42,582 nucleotides of DNA from Mesorhizobium sp. (GTDB taxonomy: Bacteria; Pseudomonadota; Alphaproteobacteria; Rhizobiales; Rhizobiaceae): NCBI GenBank assembly GCA_004020315.1, contig SAQG01000045.1:1-42582 (forward strand), in the 5' to 3' direction. The position numbers and the translations under genes were made by a program. The notes beneath the pieces were generated by a model. The model saw only the letters and a program-made list of their open reading frames with translations. It had not been told where the DNA came from and did no database searches. Shown here piece after piece: positions 31,964 through 40,174 of this stretch; the stretch's first letter is position 1, and each line of letters begins with the position of its first letter.

Positions 31964-32815
31964 ATGGCCGAAGACAGCCCTTTCACCGTCGATGCGGACT
32001 GGTTGCAGAGGCGCCTCGGCGAGCCTGGCCTGACCATCGTCGACGCCTCCTGGTATCTGCCGGTGCAGAAGCGCGACGCGCGCGCCGAGTATGACGCGGC
32101 GCACATTTCGGGTGCGCGGTTTTTTGATCAGGATGCGGTTTCGGATCCCGATTCGCCACTGCCGCACACGCTGCCGTCGCCGCAGCATTTTGCCCAGTAT
32201 GTCGGCGCTATGGGCATCTCGGCCGAAGACACGATCGTTGTCTATGACGGTCCGGGCTTCTTCTCAGCGCCGCGCGCCTGGTGGATGTTCCGTGTCATGG
32301 GGGTGTTCCAGGTCTACATATTGGACGGCGGCTTCGACCGCTGGAAAGCGGCTGGACGGCCGGTGACGGCGGAACCGACGAAGATCGCGCCTTGCGTGTT
32401 TCATGCCGACTTCGATGCCGCTCGCGTCGCCAGCCTGGCCGACATGCGCCGGATCGTCGAGAACGGGGAAAGCCAGATCGCCGACGCGCGTTCGCCTGGC
32501 CGGTTTGCCGGTATCGAGCCGGAGCCTCGCGCCGGCATCCGCTCAGGCCATATGCCCGGCGCACACAATGTGCCGTTCTCGGCGCTTGCCGAGGACGGCG
32601 AGCTGCTGTCGAAAGACCGATTGCGCAAGGTGATCGAGGACGCCGGCATCGACCTGTCGAAACCGGTCGTCACCTCTTGCGGCTCGGGCGTTACGGCGGC
32701 GGCGATCACGCTGGCGCTCGAGACGCTTGGCCATACCGACAACAGGCTCTACGACGGTTCATGGACCGAATGGGGTGGGCTTGGCGATACGCCCGTCGTG
32801 ACGGGCAAGGATTGA
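31964..32815 (+). CDS. sseA: 3-mercaptopyruvate sulfurtransferase
   Basis: 283 residues with two rhodanese domains. The active cysteine is in TSCGSGVTA near residue 234; the N-domain carries DASWYLP and AEYDAAHISGARF. The start at 31964 has AGGAGAAG 6 nt upstream. It transfers sulfur from mercaptopyruvate to acceptors such as thioredoxin or cyanide. It follows alaX after 35 nt in the sulfur-related run and is followed by the GNAT gene after 5 nt. Confidence 0.93.
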   Translation: MAEDSPFTVDADWLQRRLGEPGLTIVDASWYLPVQKRDARAEYDAAHISGARFFDQDAVSDPDSPLPHTLPSPQHFAQYVGAMGISAEDTIVVYDGPGFFSAPRAWWMFRVMGVFQVYILDGGFDRWKAAGRPVTAEPTKIAPCVFHADFDAARVASLADMRRIVENGESQIADARSPGRFAGIEPEPRAGIRSGHMPGAHNVPFSALAEDGELLSKDRLRKVIEDAGIDLSKPVVTSCGSGVTAAAITLALETLGHTDNRLYDGSWTEWGGLGDTPVVTGKD

Positions 32816-32820
32816 CGGTG

Positions 32821-33384
32821 ATGGAAAACGGAGCGCTTGAAGACATCGAGGTCACGGTGACGTTTCTCGAAATGCATATGCCGCCGGCCTATTCGCCGCC
32901 GGTGCCGTACAACCGCCAGATCGCGTTGCTGAAGACCAAGGACATTCCGCTGCATTTCTACCGCTATTTGATGGATCGGGTAGGCCGCAAATGGCACTGG
33001 GTCAACGTACTGAGGCTGAGCGACGAGGAGCTTTCTGCAGGCATCCATCGCGAGGACCGCGACATTAGGGTGCTGTATCTCGATGGGTCGCCGGCCGGCT
33101 TCTTCGACCTAAAGCCGCATCTGCCGGAAGAAGTGGAACTTGCCTATTTCGGCATGATGGAGCACGCGACCGGCCAAGGCATCGGCCGCTGGTTCCTGGG
33201 TGCGGCAATCGCCGCCGCCTGGTCGCACGGCCCAAGGCGGGTGACGGTGCAGACCTGCACGCTCGATCATCCGGCGGCATTGCCGCTCTATCAGAAGCTC
33301 GGCTTTGCGCCGGTCGCGCAAAAGAAGGAGATCGTGCATCCAATGACCTTCGCCGAGCGTGCGGCCAGCGTCATGCGGCCATGA
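32821..33384 (+). CDS. GNAT N-acetyltransferase
   Basis: 187 residues. The acetyl-CoA-binding core is GMMEHATGQGIGRWFLGAAI near residue 105 (Q-x-x-G-x-G/A-like) with the C-terminal motif DHPAALPLYQKLGFAPVA. Substrate unknown. It begins 5 nt after the sseA stop and is the last gene of the cysK-alaX-sseA run. In other rhizobia this gene follows sseA too, as far as I recall. Confidence 0.85.
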   Translation: MENGALEDIEVTVTFLEMHMPPAYSPPVPYNRQIALLKTKDIPLHFYRYLMDRVGRKWHWVNVLRLSDEELSAGIHREDRDIRVLYLDGSPAGFFDLKPHLPEEVELAYFGMMEHATGQGIGRWFLGAAIAAAWSHGPRRVTVQTCTLDHPAALPLYQKLGFAPVAQKKEIVHPMTFAERAASVMRP

Positions 33385-33483
33385 TTTTCTCCGCAAACTG
33401 AATCTTTTGTTCATCAATGCTTCAGCTTGTCTTTGCCATCTTGCCGGCACCATCAATGCGGCCGAGGCCGAAGGAGAAAAGAC

Positions 33484-34041
33484 ATGCTGACCCGACGCAC
33501 ATTTGCCGCCGCGCTGATTGCGGCCGTCGCCATGCCGGGCCTTGCCGCCGCCCAGGCGACCACGCCTTCGGCGGCGACGATCGAGCGTCAGCTCGAGGCG
33601 GCGCCCCGGGTTAAGCTGCGCCCGAACCAGCGCGTCACCATCCGTGAATTCAAGAGGCGGCCGGACCTGCGGCGCATGGCCCGTTCGATCGATATCCAGT
33701 CGATCAATTTCGCGTTTGGCTCGGCAGCGATTTCCGAATCGCAATACGGCAAGATCGAAAACATCGCCGATGCGCTTCAGCGCATCCTGCGGCGCGACCG
33801 CGATGCCCGCGTGCTGATCGAAGGCCATACCGACGCGGTCGGCTCTTTCCAGTCGAACCAGATCCTGTCCGAACAGCGCGCCGCCTCGCTGAAGCGGACT
33901 TTGGTGCACGAATTCGGCGTGCCGGGCTATACGCTGGAAACCGTCGGCTACGGCGAGGAATTCCTGCTCGTGCAGACGCAGAACGAGAATTGGCGCAATC
34001 GCCGGGTGACGCTGCGCCGCTTCGACGACTTCATCCGGTAA
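33484..34041 (+). CDS. OmpA-family outer-membrane/peptidoglycan-binding protein
   Basis: 185 residues. The signal region MLTRRTFAAALIAAVAMPGL has a twin arginine, so export could be by Tat or Sec, with cleavage near AAA-Q. The C-terminal OmpA-like domain has the peptidoglycan-binding motif EGHTDAVGS ... NQILSEQRAASLKRTL ... GYGEE. AAGGAG precedes the ATG at 33484; longer frames upstream are rejected. It has no porin barrel, so it is a small periplasmic or lipoprotein-type OmpA domain protein. A terminator follows. Confidence 0.85.
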   Translation: MLTRRTFAAALIAAVAMPGLAAAQATTPSAATIERQLEAAPRVKLRPNQRVTIREFKRRPDLRRMARSIDIQSINFAFGSAAISESQYGKIENIADALQRILRRDRDARVLIEGHTDAVGSFQSNQILSEQRAASLKRTLVHEFGVPGYTLETVGYGEEFLLVQTQNENWRNRRVTLRRFDDFIR

Positions 34042-34102
34042 GACGGTTCAAAATCCCGATGATCTGACCATTTGTGCGACGGTCTGGATCAACACTCCAA
34101 AC

Positions 34103-34133
34103 GGAGCCCGACTTGAATGAGCCGGGCTCTTTC
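34103..34133 (+). terminator. Terminator after OmpA-like gene
   Basis: GAGCCCG (34104-34110) pairs with CGGGCTC (34123-34129), followed by TTTCC. The rest of 34042-34300 contains no gene I can support. Confidence 0.7.
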
Positions 34134-34300
34134 CTATCGCTGGTCGTTCAAGCCCCACGGCATCGGCCCGAAAAATCGGAATCGATTTCTGTGCTGACCT
34201 TCGGTTCTGAACACACGACGAGTAGAGTCAAATTGTTAGAGTGTTCTTCACGCGCCCAAAAGGACGCGCGGCGCTCTAGTGGCGATGGGAGGATCGAACG

Positions 34301-35107
34301 ATGTCGATACGGGTTGTGATGGCTGGTGCGACCGGCTGGGTCGGCAAGGCGCTGGTTCCGGCGATCGGGGCGCAAGGCGACATGGCGCTGGCCGGGGCTG
34401 TGTCACGCAGCGGCGCGGGGCAGGACTCCGGCCTGCTGGTTGGCATGCCTGCAAGCGGCATCACCGTTTCCGCCTCTTTGGCCGAGGCGCTGGGGGTGCC
34501 GTCGGACGTGCTGGTCGACTACACCAAGCCACATGTCGTGAAAGACCATGCGCTGCTGGCCATCGAAAAGGGACGGCACGTTGTAATCGGTACGTCGGGG
34601 CTAGGTGCGGCCGATTTCGCCGAGATCGACGCTGCTGCACGCGCCAACCGCGTCGGCGTGATTGCAGCCGGCAATTTTTCGATCACCGCCACGCTGATGA
34701 AACGCTTCGCCCTGACGGCGGCGAAATACGTGCCGGATGTCGAGGTCATCGACTATGCCAGCGCCAAGAAGCCCGACGCGCCGTCCGGCACCGCGCGCGA
34801 GCTCGCTGAAGCGCTGGCCGATGTCCGCAAGGCTTCGACCGCGCGGCCGGTCTCGGAGGTCTCCGGTGTGCCGGGAACCCGCGGTGCGGCGGTCGGTACG
34901 GGCGAGGGGGTGCAGGTGCATGCGCTTCGCCTGCCTTCCTACATCCTATCCTGTGAGGCGCTGTTCGGCTTGCCCGACGAGCGGCTGACCATCCGCCACG
35001 ACGCCGGCTCGTCCGCTGCCCCCTACGTGGCCGGCACGCTGCTCGCTATCAGGCGGGTACAGGAGATCACGGGGCTGGTGCGCGGTCTCGACGCCCTGAT
35101 GGACTGA
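34301..35107 (+). CDS. DapB-like reductase lacking the catalytic histidine pair
   Basis: 268 residues. N-terminal NAD(P)-binding motif GATGWVGKAL, and the substrate motif K-x-DAPSGTA (KKPDAPSGTARELAEAL) near residue 157 place it in the 4-hydroxy-tetrahydrodipicolinate reductase family. The canonical ExxxHHxxK before it reads VIDYASAKK, so the His-His pair used for catalysis is missing. It is therefore a DapB paralogue of uncertain activity, not the safe lysine-biosynthesis enzyme. The start has GGGAGG 9 nt upstream. It precedes the DUF1203 gene. Confidence 0.8.
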   Translation: MSIRVVMAGATGWVGKALVPAIGAQGDMALAGAVSRSGAGQDSGLLVGMPASGITVSASLAEALGVPSDVLVDYTKPHVVKDHALLAIEKGRHVVIGTSGLGAADFAEIDAAARANRVGVIAAGNFSITATLMKRFALTAAKYVPDVEVIDYASAKKPDAPSGTARELAEALADVRKASTARPVSEVSGVPGTRGAAVGTGEGVQVHALRLPSYILSCEALFGLPDERLTIRHDAGSSAAPYVAGTLLAIRRVQEITGLVRGLDALMD

Positions 35108-35184
35108 TCCAAATTGGCAGGAATCGGGTGGGAGGCGCTGGCGCAGCGGCGTAATTTTCGATCGAGGACACCGGAGATTTCGCC

Positions 35185-35652
35185 ATGACCATCCAGTTCA
35201 AAGCATTGCCCACGGAAGATGTCAGAGCCTTGCAGCGCGGCGGATCGGACGCCTATGGCCTGATACCAGAGCGGAAGATATCCGATGGTGACGGCGCGCC
35301 TTGCCGCCACTGCCTGAAGAACGTGGCCGCTGGAGAAGCCTATCTCATCCTGGCTTACCGGCCATTCCCGGTATTGCAGCCTTATGCCGAGACCGGGCCG
35401 ATCTTCCTGCACGCCGAGGAATGCGAGCGCGCTGCAGAAGCCGAGGCGCTTCCCGAAATTCTCGAAAGCACCGACTACATCGTGCGCGGCTATGACAAGG
35501 ACGACCGCATCGTTTATGGCAGCGGCGGCGTCATCCCAACAGGCGCCATCGTGGTGCGGGCCGAGACTTTGTTCGAGCGCGACGAGATCGCCTATGTGCA
35601 TGTCCGCTCGGCGCGCAACAACTGCTACCAGTGCCGTATCGAGCGTGCGTGA
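35185..35652 (+). CDS. DUF1203 family protein
   Basis: 155 residues. The block CRHCLKNVAAGEAYLILAYR near residue 32 and FLHAEECERA near residue 72 match the DUF1203 family of unknown function; Cys/His spacing suggests a metal site. CCGGAG lies before the ATG. It is followed by an own terminator (35775-35800) and may be co-transcribed with the DapB-like gene 77 nt upstream. Confidence 0.8.
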   Translation: MTIQFKALPTEDVRALQRGGSDAYGLIPERKISDGDGAPCRHCLKNVAAGEAYLILAYRPFPVLQPYAETGPIFLHAEECERAAEAEALPEILESTDYIVRGYDKDDRIVYGSGGVIPTGAIVVRAETLFERDEIAYVHVRSARNNCYQCRIERA

Positions 35653-35774
35653 CAGTCCGGGCGGTATTCATCAGTCGCAGCTGTCGTATGCCTGTCGCAA
35701 TGTCGCGTTAGAAAAGCATTGTCGATCGATTTGCCGACCGCGGATGAACCGGCGGGAGATCTCGATATCAGAGG

Positions 35775-35800
35775 AAGCGGGGCTTTGGCTCCGCTTTTTT
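35775..35800 (+). terminator. Terminator of the DapB-like/DUF1203 unit
   Basis: AAGCGG-GG-CTTTGG-CT-CCGCTT stem-loop followed by TTTT. Confidence 0.75.
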
Positions 35801-35840
35801 GTTGCCTGCGTTGTCCCGCCCTGTGTTTCTTTCGCCCAAG

Positions 35841-35870
35841 AAAAAGCCCGCCGGAATGACCGACGGACTT
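35841..35870 (-). terminator. Terminator of the outer-membrane protein gene
   Basis: On the minus strand AAGTCCGTCGG-TCATT-CCGGCGGGCTT (two G-U pairs) followed by TTTCTT, 20 nt after the stop of the gene at 35891. Confidence 0.75.
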
Positions 35871-35890
35871 TGGCTGTTGTCTGGAGGGCT

Positions 35891-37192
35891 TTAGTTGAAC
35901 TTGTACTTCGCACCGATGCGGACAGTGTGGAACGAAGGTGTGGAGGTGAGAGTGTCATCCGGCAGCCCAAGATCCGACGAAAAATCCTTCTCGGAGAACT
36001 GCGAATAGCGGTACTCGAGGCCGACGGTCACATTGCTGGACATGGCCGTTTCCAGACCACCACCCACCGAGAAGCCGCTGGAGTCCCAATCGAGGATATC
36101 GCCGATGGGTGAGGACGCATTCAGATCGAAATGCTGCCAGCTGTAACCGCCGAGCACATAGGCAAGCGTCGATTCATTGACTTTCATACCGACGCGGGCA
36201 AGCACATCAAAACCGTAGTCGGTATCCAGATTGATCGATCCGCCCGGAATTTCCAACTCGGAAGTCATGCCGGAGTAGCGGGCGTCCACCATGACACCTG
36301 CGACCCAGCTGCCGAAATCATGGTCGTAGCCGACGTTCAATTCGCCGAACACGCCTTCGCCGCCGAGCCCGTTGAACTCGAGCCCGCCAAGCGGCGGAAC
36401 CTCGATCTGATGCACCGACGCACCCGCCCCGGCGGCGCCGCCGACATAAAAGCCGGTCCAGTTGTAGGCAGGCGCTTCAAAAGAAGCGACGCCGCCATTC
36501 TGGGCGCCAAAGCGATAGTTGGCCGCAACCTGGAATGTATGCCGCGACGTGTCGAGATTGAGGGTGCCATCCGGCACACCGAAATCCGAAAGCAGATCAT
36601 CATTAGTACTGAAGCGGGTATAGCGATATTCTGACTTGATGGTCCAGTTACTGGTGATGGCCGTTTCGACGCCGGCCCCGACGAAGTAGCCGCTCTGATC
36701 CCAATCGAGATCGAAACCAGCGTTGGTGTCGAGTTTGTATTTCTGCCAGGAATAGCCGCCGAGCACATAGCCCAAAGTGTTTGGCGTGAAGAGGTAACCA
36801 GCCCGCAAACCAGCGTCGAAACCATAGGTCTCGCGGACCGAAGCATCGAATCCAGCAACATCGAGCGTGGTTTCAATGTTGCCGGCATGGGCGTCCAAAA
36901 GTCCGCCGATTAGGAAGCGCGGCGACACCATATAGTCGTACCCAACGGTCAGTTCACCGTATACGCCTTCACCACCAATGCCGTTCAACGAGAAGCCGGG
37001 AAGGAAATCGCTGCTGAGCTCGTGGACATTGGCGCCGGCGCCAACGCCAAAGCCGACATAGATGCCACTCCAGTTGAAGGCCGACGTCTCGACGACCGGC
37101 TCAACCGCATCTGCGGCATGAGAAACCGATCCGAGCGCCAGAACGGAAACTGCGCCAAGAAGAAGAGATTTAGCGAATCGTTTGCTGATCAT
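35891..37192 (-). CDS. Tandem-duplicated Omp25/31-type outer-membrane protein
   Basis: 433 residues with a Sec signal peptide (MISKRFAKSLLLGAVSVLAL ... SHA-A). Two homologous barrel units: residues about 38-231 begin FNWSGIYVGFGVGAGANVHE and end VAANYRF; residues about 242-433 begin YNWTGFYVGGAAGAGASVHQ and end IGAKYKFN. Each has the YVLGGYSWQ and YRYTRFS/YRYSQFS strands. A single unit is the usual size of the rhizobial Omp25-like family (eight strands). This is a fusion of two units. The C-terminal Phe-Asn is close to a barrel insertion signal. RBS AGGGGCAA before ATG 37192. Confidence 0.9.
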   Translation of the reverse strand: MISKRFAKSLLLGAVSVLALGSVSHAADAVEPVVETSAFNWSGIYVGFGVGAGANVHELSSDFLPGFSLNGIGGEGVYGELTVGYDYMVSPRFLIGGLLDAHAGNIETTLDVAGFDASVRETYGFDAGLRAGYLFTPNTLGYVLGGYSWQKYKLDTNAGFDLDWDQSGYFVGAGVETAITSNWTIKSEYRYTRFSTNDDLLSDFGVPDGTLNLDTSRHTFQVAANYRFGAQNGGVASFEAPAYNWTGFYVGGAAGAGASVHQIEVPPLGGLEFNGLGGEGVFGELNVGYDHDFGSWVAGVMVDARYSGMTSELEIPGGSINLDTDYGFDVLARVGMKVNESTLAYVLGGYSWQHFDLNASSPIGDILDWDSSGFSVGGGLETAMSSNVTVGLEYRYSQFSEKDFSSDLGLPDDTLTSTPSFHTVRIGAKYKFN

Positions 37193-37334
37193 TTGCCCCT
37201 ACCTTTGAAAACCCGTCACCCGCTTAGCATCTGCTCATACTGGCGGCTGTAACAAAAAAGCCACAGGAAAGACACATTGCAAGCAAGACGGGTAAAGCCG
37301 GTCAGCCAATCGCAAACCGTGAAATTTTGCTTGT

Positions 37335-37368
37335 GGAAAAAGAGCCGCCGAGGGCGTCGGCGGCTCTG
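37335..37368 (-). terminator. Terminator of ald
   Basis: AGAGCCGCCGA-CGCCC-TCGGCGGCTCT stem on the minus strand, followed by TTTTCC, 24 nt after the ald stop. Confidence 0.85.
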
Positions 37369-37392
37369 TCGGGAGAGGAATCAGCGGCGAGT

Positions 37393-38508
37393 TCAGGCGG
37401 CGAGAACGGCCTTCGGCTCGACCAACTCATAGCCGAGTGCTTCGGCCACTGCGCGGTTGGTGATCTTGCCCCTGTGGATATTGAGGCCGTTGCGCAAATG
37501 ATGATCGTCGACCAGCGCCTTCAGGCCCTTGTCGGCGAGCTGCAGGCCGTAATGCAGCGTCGCGTTGTTGAGCGCGTGGGCCGAAGTGACCGGCACCGCG
37601 CCCGGCATGTTGGCAACGCAATAGTGAATAACGCCGTCGACCTCATAGGTCGGCTCGGCATGAGTTGTGGCGTGCGAGGTCTCGAAGCAGCCGCCTTGGT
37701 CGATGGCAACGTCGACGAGCACCGAGCCTTTCTTCATGCCCGACAGCATTTCGCGCGAAACGAGCTTCGGCGCGGCGGCACCCGGGATCAGCACGGCACC
37801 GACGACGATGTCGGCCGAAAAACATTCCTCTTCCAGCGCCTCGACGGTCGAGTAGCGGGTGTGGACGCGGCCGCCGAAGATGTCGTCAAGCTGGCGCAGG
37901 CGGGGGATCGAGCGGTCGATGATGGTGACGTCGGCGCCAAGGCCGGCCGCCATCCGGGCGGCATGCAGGCCGACGACGCCGCCGCCGAGCACAGTGACCT
38001 TGCCGGGCAGCACGCCGGGCACGCCGCCGAGCAGCACGCCGCGGCCGCCATTGGCCTTCTGCAGCGCGGTAGCGCCGGCCTGGATCGACAGGCGGCCGGC
38101 GACTTCCGACATCGGCGCCAGCAGCGGCAGGCCGCCGCGGTCGTCGGTGACGGTCTCGTAGGCGATGGCCGTCACGCCCGAGGCTAGCAGGCCCTTGGTC
38201 TGCTCCGGATCCGGAGCGAGATGGAGATAGGTGTAGAGGATCTGGCCGTCGCGGAGCTGAGCCCATTCATTGGGCTGCGGCTCTTTGACCTTGACGATCA
38301 TGTCGGACTTGGCAAACACGTCGGCGGCCGTCTTGGCGATGGTGGCGCCGGCGGCGCGATAGGCATTGTCGTCGGCGCCGATGCCGGCGCCGGCACCGGT
38401 CTCGACCAGCACTTCGTGGCCATGCGCGACATATTCGCGGACCGAGCCCGGTGTCAGGCCGACGCGGTACTCGTGGTTCTTGATTTCCCGGGGGCAGCCG
38501 ACGCGCAT
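37393..38508 (-). CDS. ald: Alanine dehydrogenase
   Basis: 371 residues, the usual length. It converts L-alanine to pyruvate and ammonium with NAD. Family features: N-terminal MRVGCPREIKNHEYRVGLTP, the catalytic region YTYLHLAPDPEQTKGLLASG with the conserved His, the nucleotide-binding GGGVVGLHAARMAAGLGADV, and DVAIDQGGCFETS. RBS AGGAGGAG 6 nt upstream of ATG 38508. It is divergent from the AldR-like regulator, the standard arrangement, and could feed alanine carbon and nitrogen exchange in nodules. Confidence 0.95.
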   Translation of the reverse strand: MRVGCPREIKNHEYRVGLTPGSVREYVAHGHEVLVETGAGAGIGADDNAYRAAGATIAKTAADVFAKSDMIVKVKEPQPNEWAQLRDGQILYTYLHLAPDPEQTKGLLASGVTAIAYETVTDDRGGLPLLAPMSEVAGRLSIQAGATALQKANGGRGVLLGGVPGVLPGKVTVLGGGVVGLHAARMAAGLGADVTIIDRSIPRLRQLDDIFGGRVHTRYSTVEALEEECFSADIVVGAVLIPGAAAPKLVSREMLSGMKKGSVLVDVAIDQGGCFETSHATTHAEPTYEVDGVIHYCVANMPGAVPVTSAHALNNATLHYGLQLADKGLKALVDDHHLRNGLNIHRGKITNRAVAEALGYELVEPKAVLAA

Positions 38509-38668
38509 CTTCTTCTCCTCCTGATCCGGCCCTTTGAGGCACGTTCCCTGTTTAGAGATAGTGAACCACGAATCGTCCCGTAAGTGTTTGCGAATGCGCT
38601 TGCGCAAGAGGGCACGGTTCGATAATCGTTGCGCGAAACAGCTGGATTGTCGCAGGAATCCCGAAAAA

Positions 38669-39142
38669 ATGCCGCTCGACAGGATCGATATCGCCATTCT
38701 CGAAACGTTGCAGAAGGACGGTCGGATACCCAATGCGGCGCTTGCCGAGAAGGTCGGCCTGTCGCAGTCGGCCTGCTCGCGGCGGCTGGACAATCTGGAG
38801 AAATCCGGGACCATCCGCGGCTACCACGCCCGGCTTTCCAATGCCGCTCTTGGCCACCAGATGACGGCGATCGTGCATATATCGCTGTCGGGGCAATTCG
38901 AGAAGACGCTGTCGGATTTCGAGGCGGCGATAAAGCGCTGCCCGAATGTTCTGTCTTGCCACCTGATGTCGGGTGAATACGACTATATCCTGCGCATCGC
39001 GGCAAAGGATCTCGTCGACTATGAGCGCATCCACAAGGAGTGGTTGTCGGCGATGCCGCATGTGACGAAGATCAATTCATCCTTCGCCTTGCGCGAGATC
39101 GTCGACCGGACGGCCGTGGGGATGAAGCCGGAGATGGCTTAG
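38669..39142 (+). CDS. Lrp/AsnC family regulator (AldR-like)
   Basis: 157 residues: an N-terminal winged HTH (LDRIDIAILETLQKDGRIPN ... LSQSACSRRLDNLEKSGTIR) and a C-terminal RAM/AsnC ligand domain (LSCHLMSGEYDYILRIAAKD). It is divergent from ald across a 160-bp spacer and almost certainly controls it in response to alanine. The start at 38669 fits MPLDRIDIAIL; a longer frame to 38534 overlaps the ald promoter and is rejected. The IS630-derived element begins 6 bp after its stop. Confidence 0.92.
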   Translation: MPLDRIDIAILETLQKDGRIPNAALAEKVGLSQSACSRRLDNLEKSGTIRGYHARLSNAALGHQMTAIVHISLSGQFEKTLSDFEAAIKRCPNVLSCHLMSGEYDYILRIAAKDLVDYERIHKEWLSAMPHVTKINSSFALREIVDRTAVGMKPEMA

Positions 39143-39147
39143 GCTCG

Positions 39148-39331
39148 CTAGTGGATTGATCGGAACGGAAGAATCCGATTTGGGATTCCCCTGTCTGGCC
39201 TCCAGGCCGCCATCAACCGCTTCATTAAAGAGCACAATCAGGAACCCCGACCCTTCGGCTGGCGCGCCGATCCAGACGAAATCATCGCCGCCGTCAGGCG
39301 CAGGCACCAAACGTTGGAATCAATCCACTAG
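39148..39331 (+). mobile_element. IS630-derived miniature element
   Basis: 184 bp with 13-bp perfect terminal inverted repeats CTAGTGGATTGAT (39148-39160) and ATCAATCCACTAG (39319-39331), each containing the TA that IS630 elements target. Its right part is the 3' end of an IS630 transposase: codons from 39197 give GLQAAINRFIKEHNQ ... FGWRADPDEIIAAV, then TAG at 39329-39331. The rest of the transposase is gone, so this is a non-autonomous derivative left behind by internal deletion. Confidence 0.8.
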
Positions 39332-39427
39332 CTATGGATGCTTACAGCCGTGGCTACGGTTCAGGAGTATCTGGACTTGGCAACTCTACAAATACGCAGC
39401 TTGGTCCGATCGGAAGGAGCGATAGCA

Positions 39428-40030
39428 TTGTCGTATAAGATATACAGGGCCATGTCGCGGCCGCATCAGCGTCTCGGGGAGCTTGTCGACTGGGAGGCGC
39501 GGGTCCCAAGCCTTCACCGGCGCGCACACATTTCCGGTGTATTCCAACGAGGCGGCGAACTGCTCGATCCCGCCGAGGCGCCCACGGCGCTGCGAATACA
39601 CGACACTGTTCCGGCTACCCAGCATGCCTTTACGTCATCAGGCGGAATTCACGTGATCAGCCGCGGGTTGCGCGATCTGTTCGAGGAAATGGATCCTGGT
39701 GTCCATCAATTCCTCCCGATCACAGTCACCGACAGGAAAGGCCAGCCCTTCGGCGAATGGTTTATCCTCAATGTCGGCTTCAGGCAGGACACCGCCTTCG
39801 ACGATCCTGCCGAGGCTGGGACGGTGCCGGACACCGAGGGACGCCGAGGCATGATGTGGCTGCAGGATCGAACCATGACTGTCGATCCTGCCAAACAATC
39901 CGGCGTCAACCTCTGGCGCGAAACGCGGTTTCCCGACGTCTGCGTCATCTCGGATCAGCTGCACGACGAATTGAAGCGGCGCGGCATGAAATTCTTCAAA
40001 GCGATCAAACTCAAAAATCGGACCGAGTAG
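39428..40030 (+). CDS. Imm11-like (DUF1629) immunity-family protein
   Basis: About 200 residues. The block HVISRGLRDLFEEMDPGVHQF followed by PITVTDRKGQPFGEWFILNV and the C-terminal CVISDQLHDELKRRGMKFFK resembles the Imm11/DUF1629 family, found as immunity proteins beside polymorphic toxins. A TTG start at 39428 with AGGAG 8 nt upstream is preferred over ATG 39452 and a frame from 39338. No toxin gene is adjacent, so it is an orphan. It is bracketed by IS630 terminal sequences (39148-39331 and 40136-40174), which suggests it arrived as cargo. Confidence 0.7.
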   Translation: MSYKIYRAMSRPHQRLGELVDWEARVPSLHRRAHISGVFQRGGELLDPAEAPTALRIHDTVPATQHAFTSSGGIHVISRGLRDLFEEMDPGVHQFLPITVTDRKGQPFGEWFILNVGFRQDTAFDDPAEAGTVPDTEGRRGMMWLQDRTMTVDPAKQSGVNLWRETRFPDVCVISDQLHDELKRRGMKFFKAIKLKNRTE

Positions 40031-40135
40031 GGGCTGCTCCATGACATCTCGTGTGCAAATGCAACATGTCCTCCCCGTTGCAGTCTGGGAGGATTTCAAG
40101 TTCCAAATTGCGGTGTGGACCAACGGCGCCTTCGA

Positions 40136-40174
40136 GTCAGGCGCGGGCACCAAACGTTGGAATCAATCCACTAG
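40136..40174 (+). repeat. Second IS630 right end (39-bp direct repeat)
   Basis: These 39 bp repeat 39293-39331 with one mismatch and end in the same inverted terminal ATCAATCCACTAG. With the left terminus at 39148 it would close a 1.03-kb unit carrying the Imm11-like gene. The CTAG at its end also supplies the stop codon (minus strand TAG, 40171-40173) of the cyclo-ligase gene. Confidence 0.8.
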
